This document shows positions 17,710 to 26,805 of a stretch of DNA of 64,000 nt, in pieces. The stretch is from Ignavibacteriales bacterium (GTDB lineage: Bacteria > Bacteroidota > Ignavibacteria > Ignavibacteriales > SURF-24). The position numbers were made by a program, and so were the translations under genes. Where the stretch lies: assembly GCA_026390815.1 (NCBI GenBank), contig JAPLFH010000033.1, positions 186,001-250,000 on the forward strand. The letters run 5' to 3'. How positions within the stretch are numbered: the first letter of the stretch is position 1; each line of letters starts with the position of its first letter. The notes below the pieces were generated by a model that saw only the letters and a program-made list of their open reading frames with translations, had not been told where the DNA came from and made no database searches.

Positions 17710-19344
17710 TCAACCTTCCAATGCCATAAGGAATGGCTGCTGTATCGCACCGATAATCCATCTTAAAAATCGGATGGCATCTGCACCATCTATTATTCTA
17801 TGATCATATGATAAAGATAATGGAAGCATCTGGCGAGGTTCAAATTTACCATCAATGTAAACCTGTTCTAAGCTGCCGCGCGACACGCCAAGTATTGCAA
17901 CCTCAGGCGAATTAATTATTGGAGTAAAATATGTTCCACCAATACCGCCTAAGTTTGTAATTGTAAATGTTCCGCCATTCATTTCTTCTAAAGATAATTT
18001 CTTGTTTCTTGCTTTTTCCGCGAGTAGATTCATCTCCACAGAAAGCTCGATAATATTTTTTCTGTCGGCATTTTTTATAACAGGAACGAGTAATCCGAAT
18101 TCGGTATCAACCGCAACTCCAATATTAAAATACTTTTTATAGATGACCGTATTATTAGCTATGTCTATACTTGAGTTAAACTGTGGGAAAGTTTTAAGTG
18201 CGGAAGTAATTATTTTAATTAGTACGGCAGTAACCGTTAGCTTGCCGCCTGCATTTTCCACGTGCTTGGAATACATCTTTCGAAGTTTCTCAAGTTCGGT
18301 TATATCTGCTTTATCAAATTGTGTAACGTGCGGAATTGTTGCCCATGCAAAACTTAAATGTTCCGCAGTTTTGCGCCGGATGTTACCCATTTCTTTCTTT
18401 TCAATCTCACCCCATTTTGAAAAATCCGGTATTTGTTCAGTTATAATACCACCATAAAATTTTTGTTCCGGTTTTGCTTCTTTTTGTCTATTCAGTTCTT
18501 GTGAAAAAGCTTTAACATCGTTGATGGATATTCTTCCACCAGGACCGGAGCCAATAACTTTATTTATATCAACTCCAATCTCTCTAGCAAACCTTCTTAC
18601 AGTTGGGGCAGCAGGAGCTATTTTACTTGGGTCAACTGATGGTTTCTCTTCAATGTAAACTTTTTGTGTACCTGCTTTGGTTTCCGTTTGTACTTTAATT
18701 TCTTCGTTTATTGGTGAAAGTGGGTTAACCTCGTTAGCTTTTTCTATAATTATTGAGCCAGCAGTTTCAATAGTTAGAACATCTTGTCCAACTTTTACTT
18801 TGTCGCCTGCTTTAATATGAATTTCCTTTACTACTCCGGCAATATCAGAAGGTACTTCCACAGTTGCTTTATCAGTTTCTATTTCCAAAACAACCTGGTC
18901 TTTTTCCAGCTTATCACCAACCGCAACTTTCACTGATAGAACATCAGCAGACAAGATGTTCTCACCAAGCTCGGGTAACTTAAATTTTACCAATCCCGCT
19001 GTTACTGAAGTTTTAGATCCAGGTTTATTTTCAGTTTCTGTTTTTTTAACAGACTCAATTTTAACATCTTTCTGTTCTTGTTTTTCGCTCTTATCTTCAT
19101 TTGCAGAATTAACATCTTCCAAAGTAAAAATCACTTGTCCGACTTTTGCTTTGTCGCCTTGCTTTACAAAAACCTCTTTTACAATTCCGGTAACATCAGA
19201 AGGGACTTCGATTGTTGCTTTGTCAGTTTCGATTTCAAGAACCACCTGATCTTGCTTAATTTTATCTCCGGCAGAAACAAGAACTTTTAATACATCTGCA
19301 GTTGTAATGTTTTCTCCCAGTTCGGGAAGTTTAAAATCTTTCAT
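17710..19344 (-). CDS. aceF: Pyruvate dehydrogenase E2, dihydrolipoamide acetyltransferase (two lipoyl domains)
   Basis: Core acetyltransferase of the pyruvate dehydrogenase complex, moving acetyl from E1 to CoA. The 544 residues show two N-terminal lipoyl domains, each with the lipoylated Lys in EIETDKAT (first at about residue 43, second near 158), separated by a charged/Pro linker. Next comes the E1/E3-binding domain (APTVRRFAREIGVDINKVIG, GRISINDVKAF), and then the catalytic domain ending in SYDHRIIDGADAIRFLRW with the HxxxDG active site. It lies between aceE and lpdA on the same strand, so one operon encodes the whole complex. A palindromic repeat sits in its 5' leader. Confidence 0.95.
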   Translation of the reverse strand: MKDFKLPELGENITTADVLKVLVSAGDKIKQDQVVLEIETDKATIEVPSDVTGIVKEVFVKQGDKAKVGQVIFTLEDVNSANEDKSEKQEQKDVKIESVKKTETENKPGSKTSVTAGLVKFKLPELGENILSADVLSVKVAVGDKLEKDQVVLEIETDKATVEVPSDIAGVVKEIHIKAGDKVKVGQDVLTIETAGSIIIEKANEVNPLSPINEEIKVQTETKAGTQKVYIEEKPSVDPSKIAPAAPTVRRFAREIGVDINKVIGSGPGGRISINDVKAFSQELNRQKEAKPEQKFYGGIITEQIPDFSKWGEIEKKEMGNIRRKTAEHLSFAWATIPHVTQFDKADITELEKLRKMYSKHVENAGGKLTVTAVLIKIITSALKTFPQFNSSIDIANNTVIYKKYFNIGVAVDTEFGLLVPVIKNADRKNIIELSVEMNLLAEKARNKKLSLEEMNGGTFTITNLGGIGGTYFTPIINSPEVAILGVSRGSLEQVYIDGKFEPRQMLPLSLSYDHRIIDGADAIRFLRWIIGAIQQPFLMALEG

Positions 19345-19357
19345 AGCCTACTCCCAA

Positions 19358-19398
19358 CCCTCTCCCCAAGCCTGCCTGCCGGTAGGCAGGGGAGAGGG
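19358..19398. repeat. Composite hairpin in aceF leader, CCTGCCTG family (copy 3)
   Basis: A core CCTGCCTGCCGGTAGGCAGG (19371-19390) is flanked by outer arms CCCTCTCC (19358-19365) and GGAGAGGG (19391-19398), so the whole region folds as one long hairpin just upstream of aceF. This is an intergenic relative of the two in-frame copies in the RND pump. Confidence 0.75.
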
Positions 19399-19469
19399 AA
19401 TTAAATATAAAAGGAATATTTTTTTATTTCTTTCACTTAAATCGCAGTTTATCAATTCCGCTTTTTCCT

Positions 19470-19491
19470 TAAGTCCCCCTTAGGGGGATTT
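19470..19491. repeat. TAAATCCCCC/GGGGGACTTAA palindrome after aceE
   Basis: AAGTCCCCCT followed directly by TAGGGGGATTT, a tight inverted repeat 7 nt past the aceE stop. It may attenuate aceE transcription, but no T-run follows on the minus strand, so I read it as a repeat element rather than a proper terminator. Confidence 0.6.
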
Positions 19492-19497
19492 AGGAAG

Positions 19498-22182
19498 CTA
19501 TGATTTAATTGGATTTAGTTTATCCGGATTTATTCCCAAATCAATCATTGCTTTTTTAAGAGTTTGCGGCTTTACTTTTTTATCCTTAGCCAGCGAAACC
19601 AATGTTGCCCAAACAATATGCTTTGCATCTACTTCAAAGAAGTCTCGCAAACTTGCCCTGTCCTCGCTTAACCCGAATCCAAAAGTACCGAGTGTTACAA
19701 TTGGTTTAGGTAAATATTTGGAAAGAGAATCTGCCAGTATTTGAACATAATCCGATGCAGAAACAATTACACCCTCCGTTTTGCCGAGTTGTTGTTTAAT
19801 AAAAGGAATTTTCTGCTCCTGTTCCGGATGAAGCATATTCCACCTTTCTGTTTCCATCGCTTCTGTATGAAGCTGTTTATAGCTTGTTACGCTCCAGACA
19901 TCAACCGCAATATTATATTTCTCTTCCAAAATCTCCGAAGCTTTTAAAACTTCATTCATTATTGCACCGCTACCTAAAAGATTTGCTTTAGCCAGGTTAT
20001 CATTCTTGCTCTTAATCTTACTCTCCTTAAAGAGATACAGTCCTTTCAGAATTCCCTCTTTGGCTTCTTTCGGCATTGGAGGCATTGCATAATTTTCATT
20101 CATCACAGTTAAGTAATAATAAATATCTTCCTGATCGACATACATTCTTTTTATTCCATCCTGTATAATCACTGCAATTTCATAAGCAAATGCTGGATCA
20201 TAAGCCATTAAGTTTGGAATTGGATAAGCAAGCAGATGGCTGTTTCCATCCTGATGCTGCAAACCTTCGCCGGCTAAAGTTGTTCTGCCGGCAGTTCCTC
20301 CAACTAAAAATCCTTTGCAGCGAATATCTCCGGCTAACCAGGTAAGATCGCCGATCCGCTGGAAACCAAACATTGAATAGTAAATAAAAAATGGAATTGT
20401 GTTTATTCCATGAGTGGCGTAAGCAGTTCCTGCAGCAATGAATGACGACATTGAACCCGCTTCATTAATTCCTTCTTCAAGAATTTGTCCGTCGATTGCC
20501 TCTTTATAATAAAGCAAACTTTCTTTATCGACCGGATCATATAACTGTCCAACGTGAGAATAAATTCCAACCTGTCGGAATAATGCTTCCATTCCAAATG
20601 TGCGTGCTTCATCTGGAACAATAGGAACAACAAAATTACCTATTTCCTTATCCCGAAGAAGTTTTGCAAGAATTCTTACAAACACCATCGTTGTAGAGGC
20701 TTCTCGTCCTTCGGTACCAGCATAAAATTCTTCAAACAATTCATCATTTAGTGGTTTGATCGGTTTGGCTTTTACAGTTCGATTTGGTACAAATCCGCCA
20801 AGAGCTTTTCGCTTTTCCATTAAGTATTTAATTTCAGCGCTTTCTTTAGATGGTCTGTAAAATGGGGCTTCAGCAACTTCATCATCAGAAATTGGAATTC
20901 CAAACCTTGTTCTAAAAATTCTCAATTCGTCTTCGTTAAGCTTTTTTTGTTGGTGAGTAATATTCTTTCCTTCACCGGCTTCACCGAGTCCGTAACCTTT
21001 AATTGTTCTGGCAAGAATAACAGTGGGTTGTCCTTTATGTTCAACTGCTGCCTGGAACGCAGTATAAACTTTTTCGGGATCATGTCCGCCTCGCTTCATT
21101 TTAGCAATCTGTTCATCAGAAAGATGCTTTACCATTTCTTTAAGCTCTGGATATTTACCCCAGAAATGGTTACGAATATAATCACCATTTTCCACAATAT
21201 ATTTCTGTGATTCACCATCAAGAATTTCATTCATTCTTTTCAACAACCAGCCGCCGTTATCTTTATCAAGGAATGGATCCCACTCACCACCCCAGACTAT
21301 TTTAATTACATTCCATCCCGCACCACGGAAATTTGCTTCAAGTTCCTGGATGATATTTCCATTACCACGTACCGGTCCATCCAGCCGCTGCAAATTACAG
21401 TTAATAACAAATATCAGGTTATCAAGTTTTTCTCTTGAAGCAAGTGAAATTGCACCGAGTGTTTCGGGCTCATCTGTTTCACCATCGCCAAGGAAAGCCC
21501 AAACTTTGCCATTGCCTTGCTGCTTTAATCCCCTGTCTTCAAGATAACGGTTAAAACGCGCCTGGTAAATTGATAGAATTGGTCCTAAGCCCATGGACAC
21601 CGTTGGAAACTGCCAGAAGTCAGGCATAAGCCATGGATGCGGATAAGAAGATAAACCGCCACCTGGGCGAAGTTCTCTTCTGAAGTTTTTCAATTGTTCT
21701 TCAGAAATTCTTCCTTCAAGAAAAGCGCGGGCGTAAATACCGGGTGAAGCATGTCCCTGAAAATAAATTTGATCACCACCACTTTGATCATCTTTCCCTT
21801 TAAAAAAATGATTAAAACCAATCTCATACAAAGTTGCTGCAGAGGCATAAGTGGAAATATGTCCGCCAATTCCTGGCGATTTGCGATTTGCTCTAACAAC
21901 CATTGCCATAGCATTCCAGCGGATTAAACTTTTAATTCTTCTTTCAATTTCTCTGCTTCCCGGAAATGGCGGTTGCTTATCTGCAGCAATTGTATTGATG
22001 TACGGAGTGTTTGCAGTAAATGGAATTTCAACCCCGTTCTTATGTGCATGAATCTGAAGTTCTTTCAGCAATTGCTGAACTCTTTCCGGACCGTTATGGT
22101 ATAGGACATAATCTAACGAATCGCGCCATTCTTTGGTTTCTAACTTTTCAAGTTCCTTTCGATCAAAATTATTATCACACAT
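19498..22182 (-). CDS. aceE: Pyruvate dehydrogenase E1, homodimeric type
   Basis: Thiamine-diphosphate-dependent decarboxylase of the homodimeric (E. coli AceE) type, 894 residues against about 887. Seen: FQGHASPGIYARAFLEGR, the ThDP motif AFLGDGETDEPETLGA ending in NLIFVINCNLQRLDGPV, and later GTAYATHGINTIPFFIYYSMFG and GRTTLAGEGLQHQDGNSH. First gene of the PDH operon with aceF and lpdA. Around residues 718-727 the segment ESKIKSKND is encoded by a copy of the AGTAAGATTAAGAGTAAGA repeat and appears as an extra loop before LLGSGAI, which looks like a tolerated insertion. Confidence 0.96.
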   Translation of the reverse strand: MCDNNFDRKELEKLETKEWRDSLDYVLYHNGPERVQQLLKELQIHAHKNGVEIPFTANTPYINTIAADKQPPFPGSREIERRIKSLIRWNAMAMVVRANRKSPGIGGHISTYASAATLYEIGFNHFFKGKDDQSGGDQIYFQGHASPGIYARAFLEGRISEEQLKNFRRELRPGGGLSSYPHPWLMPDFWQFPTVSMGLGPILSIYQARFNRYLEDRGLKQQGNGKVWAFLGDGETDEPETLGAISLASREKLDNLIFVINCNLQRLDGPVRGNGNIIQELEANFRGAGWNVIKIVWGGEWDPFLDKDNGGWLLKRMNEILDGESQKYIVENGDYIRNHFWGKYPELKEMVKHLSDEQIAKMKRGGHDPEKVYTAFQAAVEHKGQPTVILARTIKGYGLGEAGEGKNITHQQKKLNEDELRIFRTRFGIPISDDEVAEAPFYRPSKESAEIKYLMEKRKALGGFVPNRTVKAKPIKPLNDELFEEFYAGTEGREASTTMVFVRILAKLLRDKEIGNFVVPIVPDEARTFGMEALFRQVGIYSHVGQLYDPVDKESLLYYKEAIDGQILEEGINEAGSMSSFIAAGTAYATHGINTIPFFIYYSMFGFQRIGDLTWLAGDIRCKGFLVGGTAGRTTLAGEGLQHQDGNSHLLAYPIPNLMAYDPAFAYEIAVIIQDGIKRMYVDQEDIYYYLTVMNENYAMPPMPKEAKEGILKGLYLFKESKIKSKNDNLAKANLLGSGAIMNEVLKASEILEEKYNIAVDVWSVTSYKQLHTEAMETERWNMLHPEQEQKIPFIKQQLGKTEGVIVSASDYVQILADSLSKYLPKPIVTLGTFGFGLSEDRASLRDFFEVDAKHIVWATLVSLAKDKKVKPQTLKKAMIDLGINPDKLNPIKS
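20001..20028. repeat. AGTAAGATTAAGAGTAAGA repeat inside the aceE frame
   Basis: CTTGCTCTTAATCTTACTCT on the plus strand closely matches the intergenic unit CTTACTCTTAATCTTACTC at 17610-17636. Read by aceE on the minus strand it gives KESKIKSKND. Confidence 0.65.
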
Positions 22183-22549
22183 TTTCTAAAAATCCTTAAT
22201 TCATTAACGAAGTTTGACTTTCTTCTGATTCTAACAAAAAAAAAACCTTTTGCATTCCATTAATTTAGATTTTTTTCTATTCTAACAGTTCAAATTATAA
22301 TAGATTTACCAAGAAAAAGCAAAATTAAATGCTATCCAACAAATAATTGCAGAAGTATAGCTCCTGTTCACATTGTAAATTATTGCTGGAATTTATCCGG
22401 TTATTACAAAATTGAATTGAAATAATTTGTTGTTTTGCTATCTTGAGAATAAAATTTTATTTTAACTTAAGAATTTAATAGAAAATACTTTGTTACCACT
22501 TAAACGATTTATAATCGTACTTACTAAATAAATATAGGAGGGAGAAAAT
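22183..22549. other. Intergenic region between divergent aceE and the toxin-antitoxin pair
   Basis: 367 nt, strongly A+T-rich. It must hold the promoters of aceE (leftward) and of the antitoxin gene (rightward). I see no gene, no convincing hairpin and no clear operator; only the strong AGGAGGG ribosome site for the antitoxin stands out at its right end. Confidence 0.5.
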
Positions 22550-22789
22550 ATGACAAGGATAATACTTGAGTCTAAGAATTATAATGATGTATTATTGATT
22601 AAAGAATTGGCAAATAGATTAAATATCAAAATTGCTATACAGGATTTATCAGAACAAAGCAAAAATATTGACCAACTTTCAGTAAATGCTGATAAAATTA
22701 TTGCTAAAGGTGTAGATATTTCTAACTTTGGCGACCCAACGGTATGGCAGAGTGAAGTTAGACAGAGTAGAAATTTTAATTTTGATTAA
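22550..22789 (+). CDS. Antitoxin-like protein paired with PIN toxin (VapB-like role)
   Basis: A 79-residue protein with the strong site AGGAGGG before ATG 22550. The N-terminal part (MTRIILESKNYNDVLLIKELANRLNI) resembles small antitoxins of Bacteroidetes-type toxin-antitoxin pairs, and the end GDPTVWQSEVRQSRNFNFD resembles the tail that such proteins insert into a toxin. Its stop is one base before the toxin ATG, giving tight coupling. No AbrB, MazE or ribbon-helix-helix signature is certain to my eye, so the call leans on size, order and the downstream PIN protein. Confidence 0.7.
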   Translation: MTRIILESKNYNDVLLIKELANRLNIKIAIQDLSEQSKNIDQLSVNADKIIAKGVDISNFGDPTVWQSEVRQSRNFNFD

Positions 22790-22790
22790 T

Positions 22791-23162
22791 ATGAAACTTG
22801 TTGACAGCAATATTATTATTTATTCAGCAAAAACTGAATTTGCTTTTATACGAGAGTTATTTAAGGAAGAAAAAATATTTGCTTCAGAAATTTCTCGTCT
22901 TGAAGTTATGGGTTATCCGAAGATAACAGAAGAACAAATTTTGTATTTCAGCGCTGTATTTTCGCTAATTACTATAATCCCGGTTAATTCATTTGTAATT
23001 GATGAAGCCATTATATTAAGAAGAAAATATAATTTATCAGTTGGTGATGCAATTATTTCTGCAACCGCCTCAATTAAAAACCTTATTCTAATTACCAACA
23101 ACACAAAGGATTTTGAAAAAGTAAAAGAAATTGAATTGAACAATCCATTGCTTATTGGTTAA
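22791..23162 (+). CDS. PIN-domain ribonuclease toxin (VapC-like)
   Basis: A 123-residue PIN-domain protein, predicted RNase and toxin of the pair. The start is ATG 22791 (MKLVDSNIIIYSAK), immediately after the antitoxin stop; a longer frame upstream overlaps the antitoxin and is not used. PIN acidic residues visible: Asp5 in LVDSN, Glu in SRLEVMG, Asp in LSVGDAIISATA, and Asp in ITNNTKDFEKV, completing the usual four. VapC enzymes cleave tRNA or rRNA and are held by the antitoxin. The gene ends 6 nt before the convergent mfd stop. Confidence 0.85.
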   Translation: MKLVDSNIIIYSAKTEFAFIRELFKEEKIFASEISRLEVMGYPKITEEQILYFSAVFSLITIIPVNSFVIDEAIILRRKYNLSVGDAIISATASIKNLILITNNTKDFEKVKEIELNNPLLIG

Positions 23163-23168
23163 ATAAAC

Positions 23169-26100
23169 TTATAAATTATTTACAACACCCCGCACTCTCC
23201 TGCAAAACTCAAATAAATACTCATAAATTTTTTCTGGATTTTCAAACCTGTTCGGAATTATCAACTTCAATGTTTCTTTCTGCTGGTCAAATTTAATCTC
23301 GTTAAAATAATTTTCCAGAATAAATTTCATCAGTGCAGTGAATCTTTCTTTGTAATAATCTTCATTTGCGCCTTTCGGAAGAATTATCAAAATGTTTTTC
23401 TGCTGGATAATTATTCTTTCGAACAAAGCAAAGGAGGCATAGTATTTTAGAATTGCAGTTGCCACCAGTCTTTCTACAAAGATCGGAGGTTTTCCAAATC
23501 TATCTCTCAATTCATCTGTAATTTCTTTTGCTTCTTCCAGATTCTTTATGGAAAATAAAGCTGTGTAAAAGCTTAATCTATCGGCTTGATCTGGCATGTA
23601 AGCTTTAGGAATTCCAATTTCAAAATAAGCATCGATTGTTGGATCGGTTCTCAATTTTGGTTTTGGAAGTTCTTTAAAAACTTCAGCAAATTCCAAGCGC
23701 TTTAATTCTTCTACTGCCTCATCCAAAAGTTTTACATACATCTCAAAACCAACTGCATCAATAAAACCGGTTTGTTCTGTTCCCAAAAGATTACCTGCTC
23801 CGCGAATTTCCAGATCGCGCATTGAAAGATTAAATCCCGCACCAACATCAGTAAATTCTTCAATCGCCTGAAGTCTTCGTACTGATTTTTTATTTATAGA
23901 ATCCAGCGAAGGAACAAGAAAATATGCATAAGCCTGCCGATCAGATCTTCCAACTCTGCCGCGTAATTGATGAAGTTCCGCCAGACCAAAACGATCAGCA
24001 CGGTTAACAATGATTGTGTTAACGTTTGGAATGTCTATTCCTGATTCGATAATTTTTGTACAAAGAAGAACATCATATTTGCGGTTAAGAAAATCATAAA
24101 TAACATTTTCCAATTGAAGCGGTTTCATCTGTCCATGTGCGATTCCAATTTTTATCTCGGGAATATATTTGTTCAGATAGTCGGCTATTTTATTTATTGA
24201 TTGCACTCTATCGTGAACAAAGTAAACCTGTCCGGCGCGTTTTAATTCGTTCATTATCCATTCTCTAACTTTTTGAACATCAAAAGTTTGAACCAGAGTA
24301 TAGATTGGTTGGCGGTTGGGCGGAGGTGTTGCAATGATTGATAGATCTCTTGCACCAAGCAATGAAAGATTAAGAGTTCTTGGAATCGGTGTTGCAGTTA
24401 AGGTAAGAGTATCAACATTCACTCTAAAATTTTTCAATTTCTCTTTTGCCATTACTCCAAATCGATGCTCTTCATCTATTATTAAAAGACCGAGATCTTT
24501 GAACTGTACATCCTTTGAAAGCAAACGGTGTGTTCCGATGATTACATCAACTTTACCTTCTCCTAATTCTTTTACAACATCTTTTTGTTTTGCTTTACCA
24601 TGAAATCGCGAAAGTACTTCAACCTTAACCGGGAATTGTGAAAGCCTATCCTTGAATGTATTCAAATGCTGTTCGGCAAGGATTGTAGTTGGTACAAGCA
24701 AGGCAGTTTGCTTTCCATCGTTTGCCGCTTTAAAAGCCGCACGAACCGCAATTTCTGTTTTTCCAAATCCAACATCACCGCATACAAGCCGGTCCATGGG
24801 ACTTTTGGATTCCATATCATTCTTTACTTCGTCACTTACTTTGGATTGATCTGGAGTATCCTCATAGATGAATGAAGCTTCCAACTCTTTTTGCCAGATA
24901 GTATCAGCACTAAATGTAAAACCTTGTGATGCTTTTCGTTTGGCATATAGTTGAATAAGTTCGCGTGCAGCTTCTTTTATTTTCTTCTTAACTTTCTTTT
25001 TTGTTGAATCCCATTCGCCGCTGCTAAGTGAATTTAATTTTGGTTCTTCACCTTCTTTAGAAGAGAATTTTTTTACAAGATTGAAATAGTTTAGATTGAC
25101 ATAAACAATTCCACCTTCAGCATAGAGAATTTTTATGCTTTCCTGGCTTACTTCACCGATTTTAATTGTTTCAAGTCCAACGTACTGTCCAATTCCAAAA
25201 TTTTCGTGAACAACAAAATCTCCTTTTTTAATAGAAGCAAAATCTTTTGTTCTTGATTTCTTTTCTCTTTGAATAGAAGAAATTTTTGATCGGTACGGTT
25301 TGTTGAAAATCTGGTAATCAGTAAGCACAAGCAATTTTTCGTTACGTAAGATGAATCCCTTTCTTAATGCCAGCGTTTCTATTTTAACTTTTCCAGTTTC
25401 AATCAGTTCGGCAAGCTCTTCTTTGTAATCTGCAAGCAAGTCATATAATCGCTTCGATTGAAACTCATTCTCGGATGTAATTATGATTTTATAATCTTTA
25501 TTTGAAAAATCCTGTAGTGTATTAAACAACCGATCAAAGTTGGAATTTATGGTTGGCGGTTCTGTTATATTCAGATTTATTTTTTCAACTACATCATCAA
25601 ACGGATTTTCTATCAGCCATCTTGCTCTCTTCTTTAAGAGCGAGCTGAGATCGGTGCTTTCTTTAAGGTTATTCCTTTTTCCATCATCAATTTTAATTTC
25701 TGCTGGTTTAATATTGCCAAGCAGTTCTTGTGCAAGTTCAATATCTTCAATTACAATTCCATCAAAAGCCGATGGTAAGACTATTTCGGTTTTTTTGAAA
25801 AGAGAATTCAAATCGTACTTATTTGCAATAACCAGTGGATTGTCTAAATAATCAAATATGTCTGAAGTAAAAATTGTTTCCGCATTTTCAAAATTACCTG
25901 CAAGTGAAACAACTTCTGTTTTATCTGCGGAGCGCTGACTTTCAGAATCAAAGTGGCGTATCGATTCGATGAAGTCGCCATCAAACTCTATTCTGCAAGG
26001 ATTCGCTTCGCTATACGACCAAAAATCTACGATGGAACCACGAATTGCATAATCGCCAACTCCTTCAACAAATTTTGTTTTCTGATAATTTAATAGGTTG

Positions 26101-26525
26101 AGGTATTCTATCAGTTCATCATATGTAATTCCTCCGCCAAGTTGAATTTTAGTTGTTCGATTATCTAATTGATTTTTAGCGGGAAGGGATACTTTTATAA
26201 TTTCATAAGTCGAAAGCAGAATAAACTTTTTTTTATTACTGATAAGAGTCAACTTTTCCTGGAGCGAATCAATTTTATTATCTTCAACCGATACTAAATA
26301 ATTACCGCAGCCAAGAAGCTCCAGTTCTACTTTTATTTCATTTACAGTTTGAACATCGGGGAGAAGGAGAAGTATTTGGTCCTCCTTTTCATTGAAAAAC
26401 TTAACAAGTATTGTTTTTAAGGAACCAGAAAGTGGAGAAATGTAGTTGAGTTTTTCTTTCTTTGAAATCAGTAATTTATTTATTCCTTCGGATGATTCTA
26501 ATAGTTTTAGCAGGGACATATTCAA
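23169..26525 (-). CDS. mfd: Transcription-repair coupling factor Mfd
   Basis: Superfamily-2 translocase that removes stalled RNA polymerase and recruits UvrA. The 1118 residues include an N-terminal UvrB-like part (RGSIVDFWSYSEANPCRIEFDGD), the RNA-polymerase-interacting domain (GDFVVHENFGIGQYVGLETI), Walker A GDVGFGKTEIAVRAAF, the DEEH box LLIIDEEHRFGV, TLTATPIPRTLNLSL, and motif VI HQLRGRVGRSDRQAYAYF, with a C-terminal TRCF domain. The length is slightly under the E. coli protein but complete. The start could be ATG 26525 or 26519. It is transcribed towards, and nearly touches, the PIN toxin gene. Confidence 0.96.
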   Translation of the reverse strand: MNMSLLKLLESSEGINKLLISKKEKLNYISPLSGSLKTILVKFFNEKEDQILLLLPDVQTVNEIKVELELLGCGNYLVSVEDNKIDSLQEKLTLISNKKKFILLSTYEIIKVSLPAKNQLDNRTTKIQLGGGITYDELIEYLNLLNYQKTKFVEGVGDYAIRGSIVDFWSYSEANPCRIEFDGDFIESIRHFDSESQRSADKTEVVSLAGNFENAETIFTSDIFDYLDNPLVIANKYDLNSLFKKTEIVLPSAFDGIVIEDIELAQELLGNIKPAEIKIDDGKRNNLKESTDLSSLLKKRARWLIENPFDDVVEKINLNITEPPTINSNFDRLFNTLQDFSNKDYKIIITSENEFQSKRLYDLLADYKEELAELIETGKVKIETLALRKGFILRNEKLLVLTDYQIFNKPYRSKISSIQREKKSRTKDFASIKKGDFVVHENFGIGQYVGLETIKIGEVSQESIKILYAEGGIVYVNLNYFNLVKKFSSKEGEEPKLNSLSSGEWDSTKKKVKKKIKEAARELIQLYAKRKASQGFTFSADTIWQKELEASFIYEDTPDQSKVSDEVKNDMESKSPMDRLVCGDVGFGKTEIAVRAAFKAANDGKQTALLVPTTILAEQHLNTFKDRLSQFPVKVEVLSRFHGKAKQKDVVKELGEGKVDVIIGTHRLLSKDVQFKDLGLLIIDEEHRFGVMAKEKLKNFRVNVDTLTLTATPIPRTLNLSLLGARDLSIIATPPPNRQPIYTLVQTFDVQKVREWIMNELKRAGQVYFVHDRVQSINKIADYLNKYIPEIKIGIAHGQMKPLQLENVIYDFLNRKYDVLLCTKIIESGIDIPNVNTIIVNRADRFGLAELHQLRGRVGRSDRQAYAYFLVPSLDSINKKSVRRLQAIEEFTDVGAGFNLSMRDLEIRGAGNLLGTEQTGFIDAVGFEMYVKLLDEAVEELKRLEFAEVFKELPKPKLRTDPTIDAYFEIGIPKAYMPDQADRLSFYTALFSIKNLEEAKEITDELRDRFGKPPIFVERLVATAILKYYASFALFERIIIQQKNILIILPKGANEDYYKERFTALMKFILENYFNEIKFDQQKETLKLIIPNRFENPEKIYEYLFEFCRRVRGVVNNL

Positions 26526-26720
26526 TCTTTCTTTTTAAAATAAATATACCAAACCACCTCCACCAGGTGGCAAATAAATTATTTGTCTCATTCAAATGGA
26601 TAGACAAATAATCTCTAACAGAAAAATATAGTTTTAATATGAAAGATTCTTGGACTAAATCCATCTTATTCAAGTTGTCTGAATTTTTTAAAAAACAGTT
26701 AGTTATTGCTCTCCAGGTTA

Positions 26721-26757
26721 GTTCTAAAAAAAGCTCACATACTAAATGTGAGCTTTA
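26721..26757 (-). terminator. Rho-independent terminator after the sigma/DUF4097 operon
   Basis: On the minus strand AAGCTCACAT, loop TTAGT, ATGTGAGCTT, then TTTTTAGAAC: a 10-bp stem with a T-run, 50 nt beyond the stop of the last DUF4097 gene. Confidence 0.88.
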
Positions 26758-26805
26758 TAGAGATTGAGATTATGTTAGGGGAAAAGTTTAATCAATTTTA
26801 ACTGG

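Noticed and set aside
26476-26673. Minus-strand 65-codon frame upstream of mfd
   Set aside because: It overlaps the mfd start in another frame and has no conserved feature.
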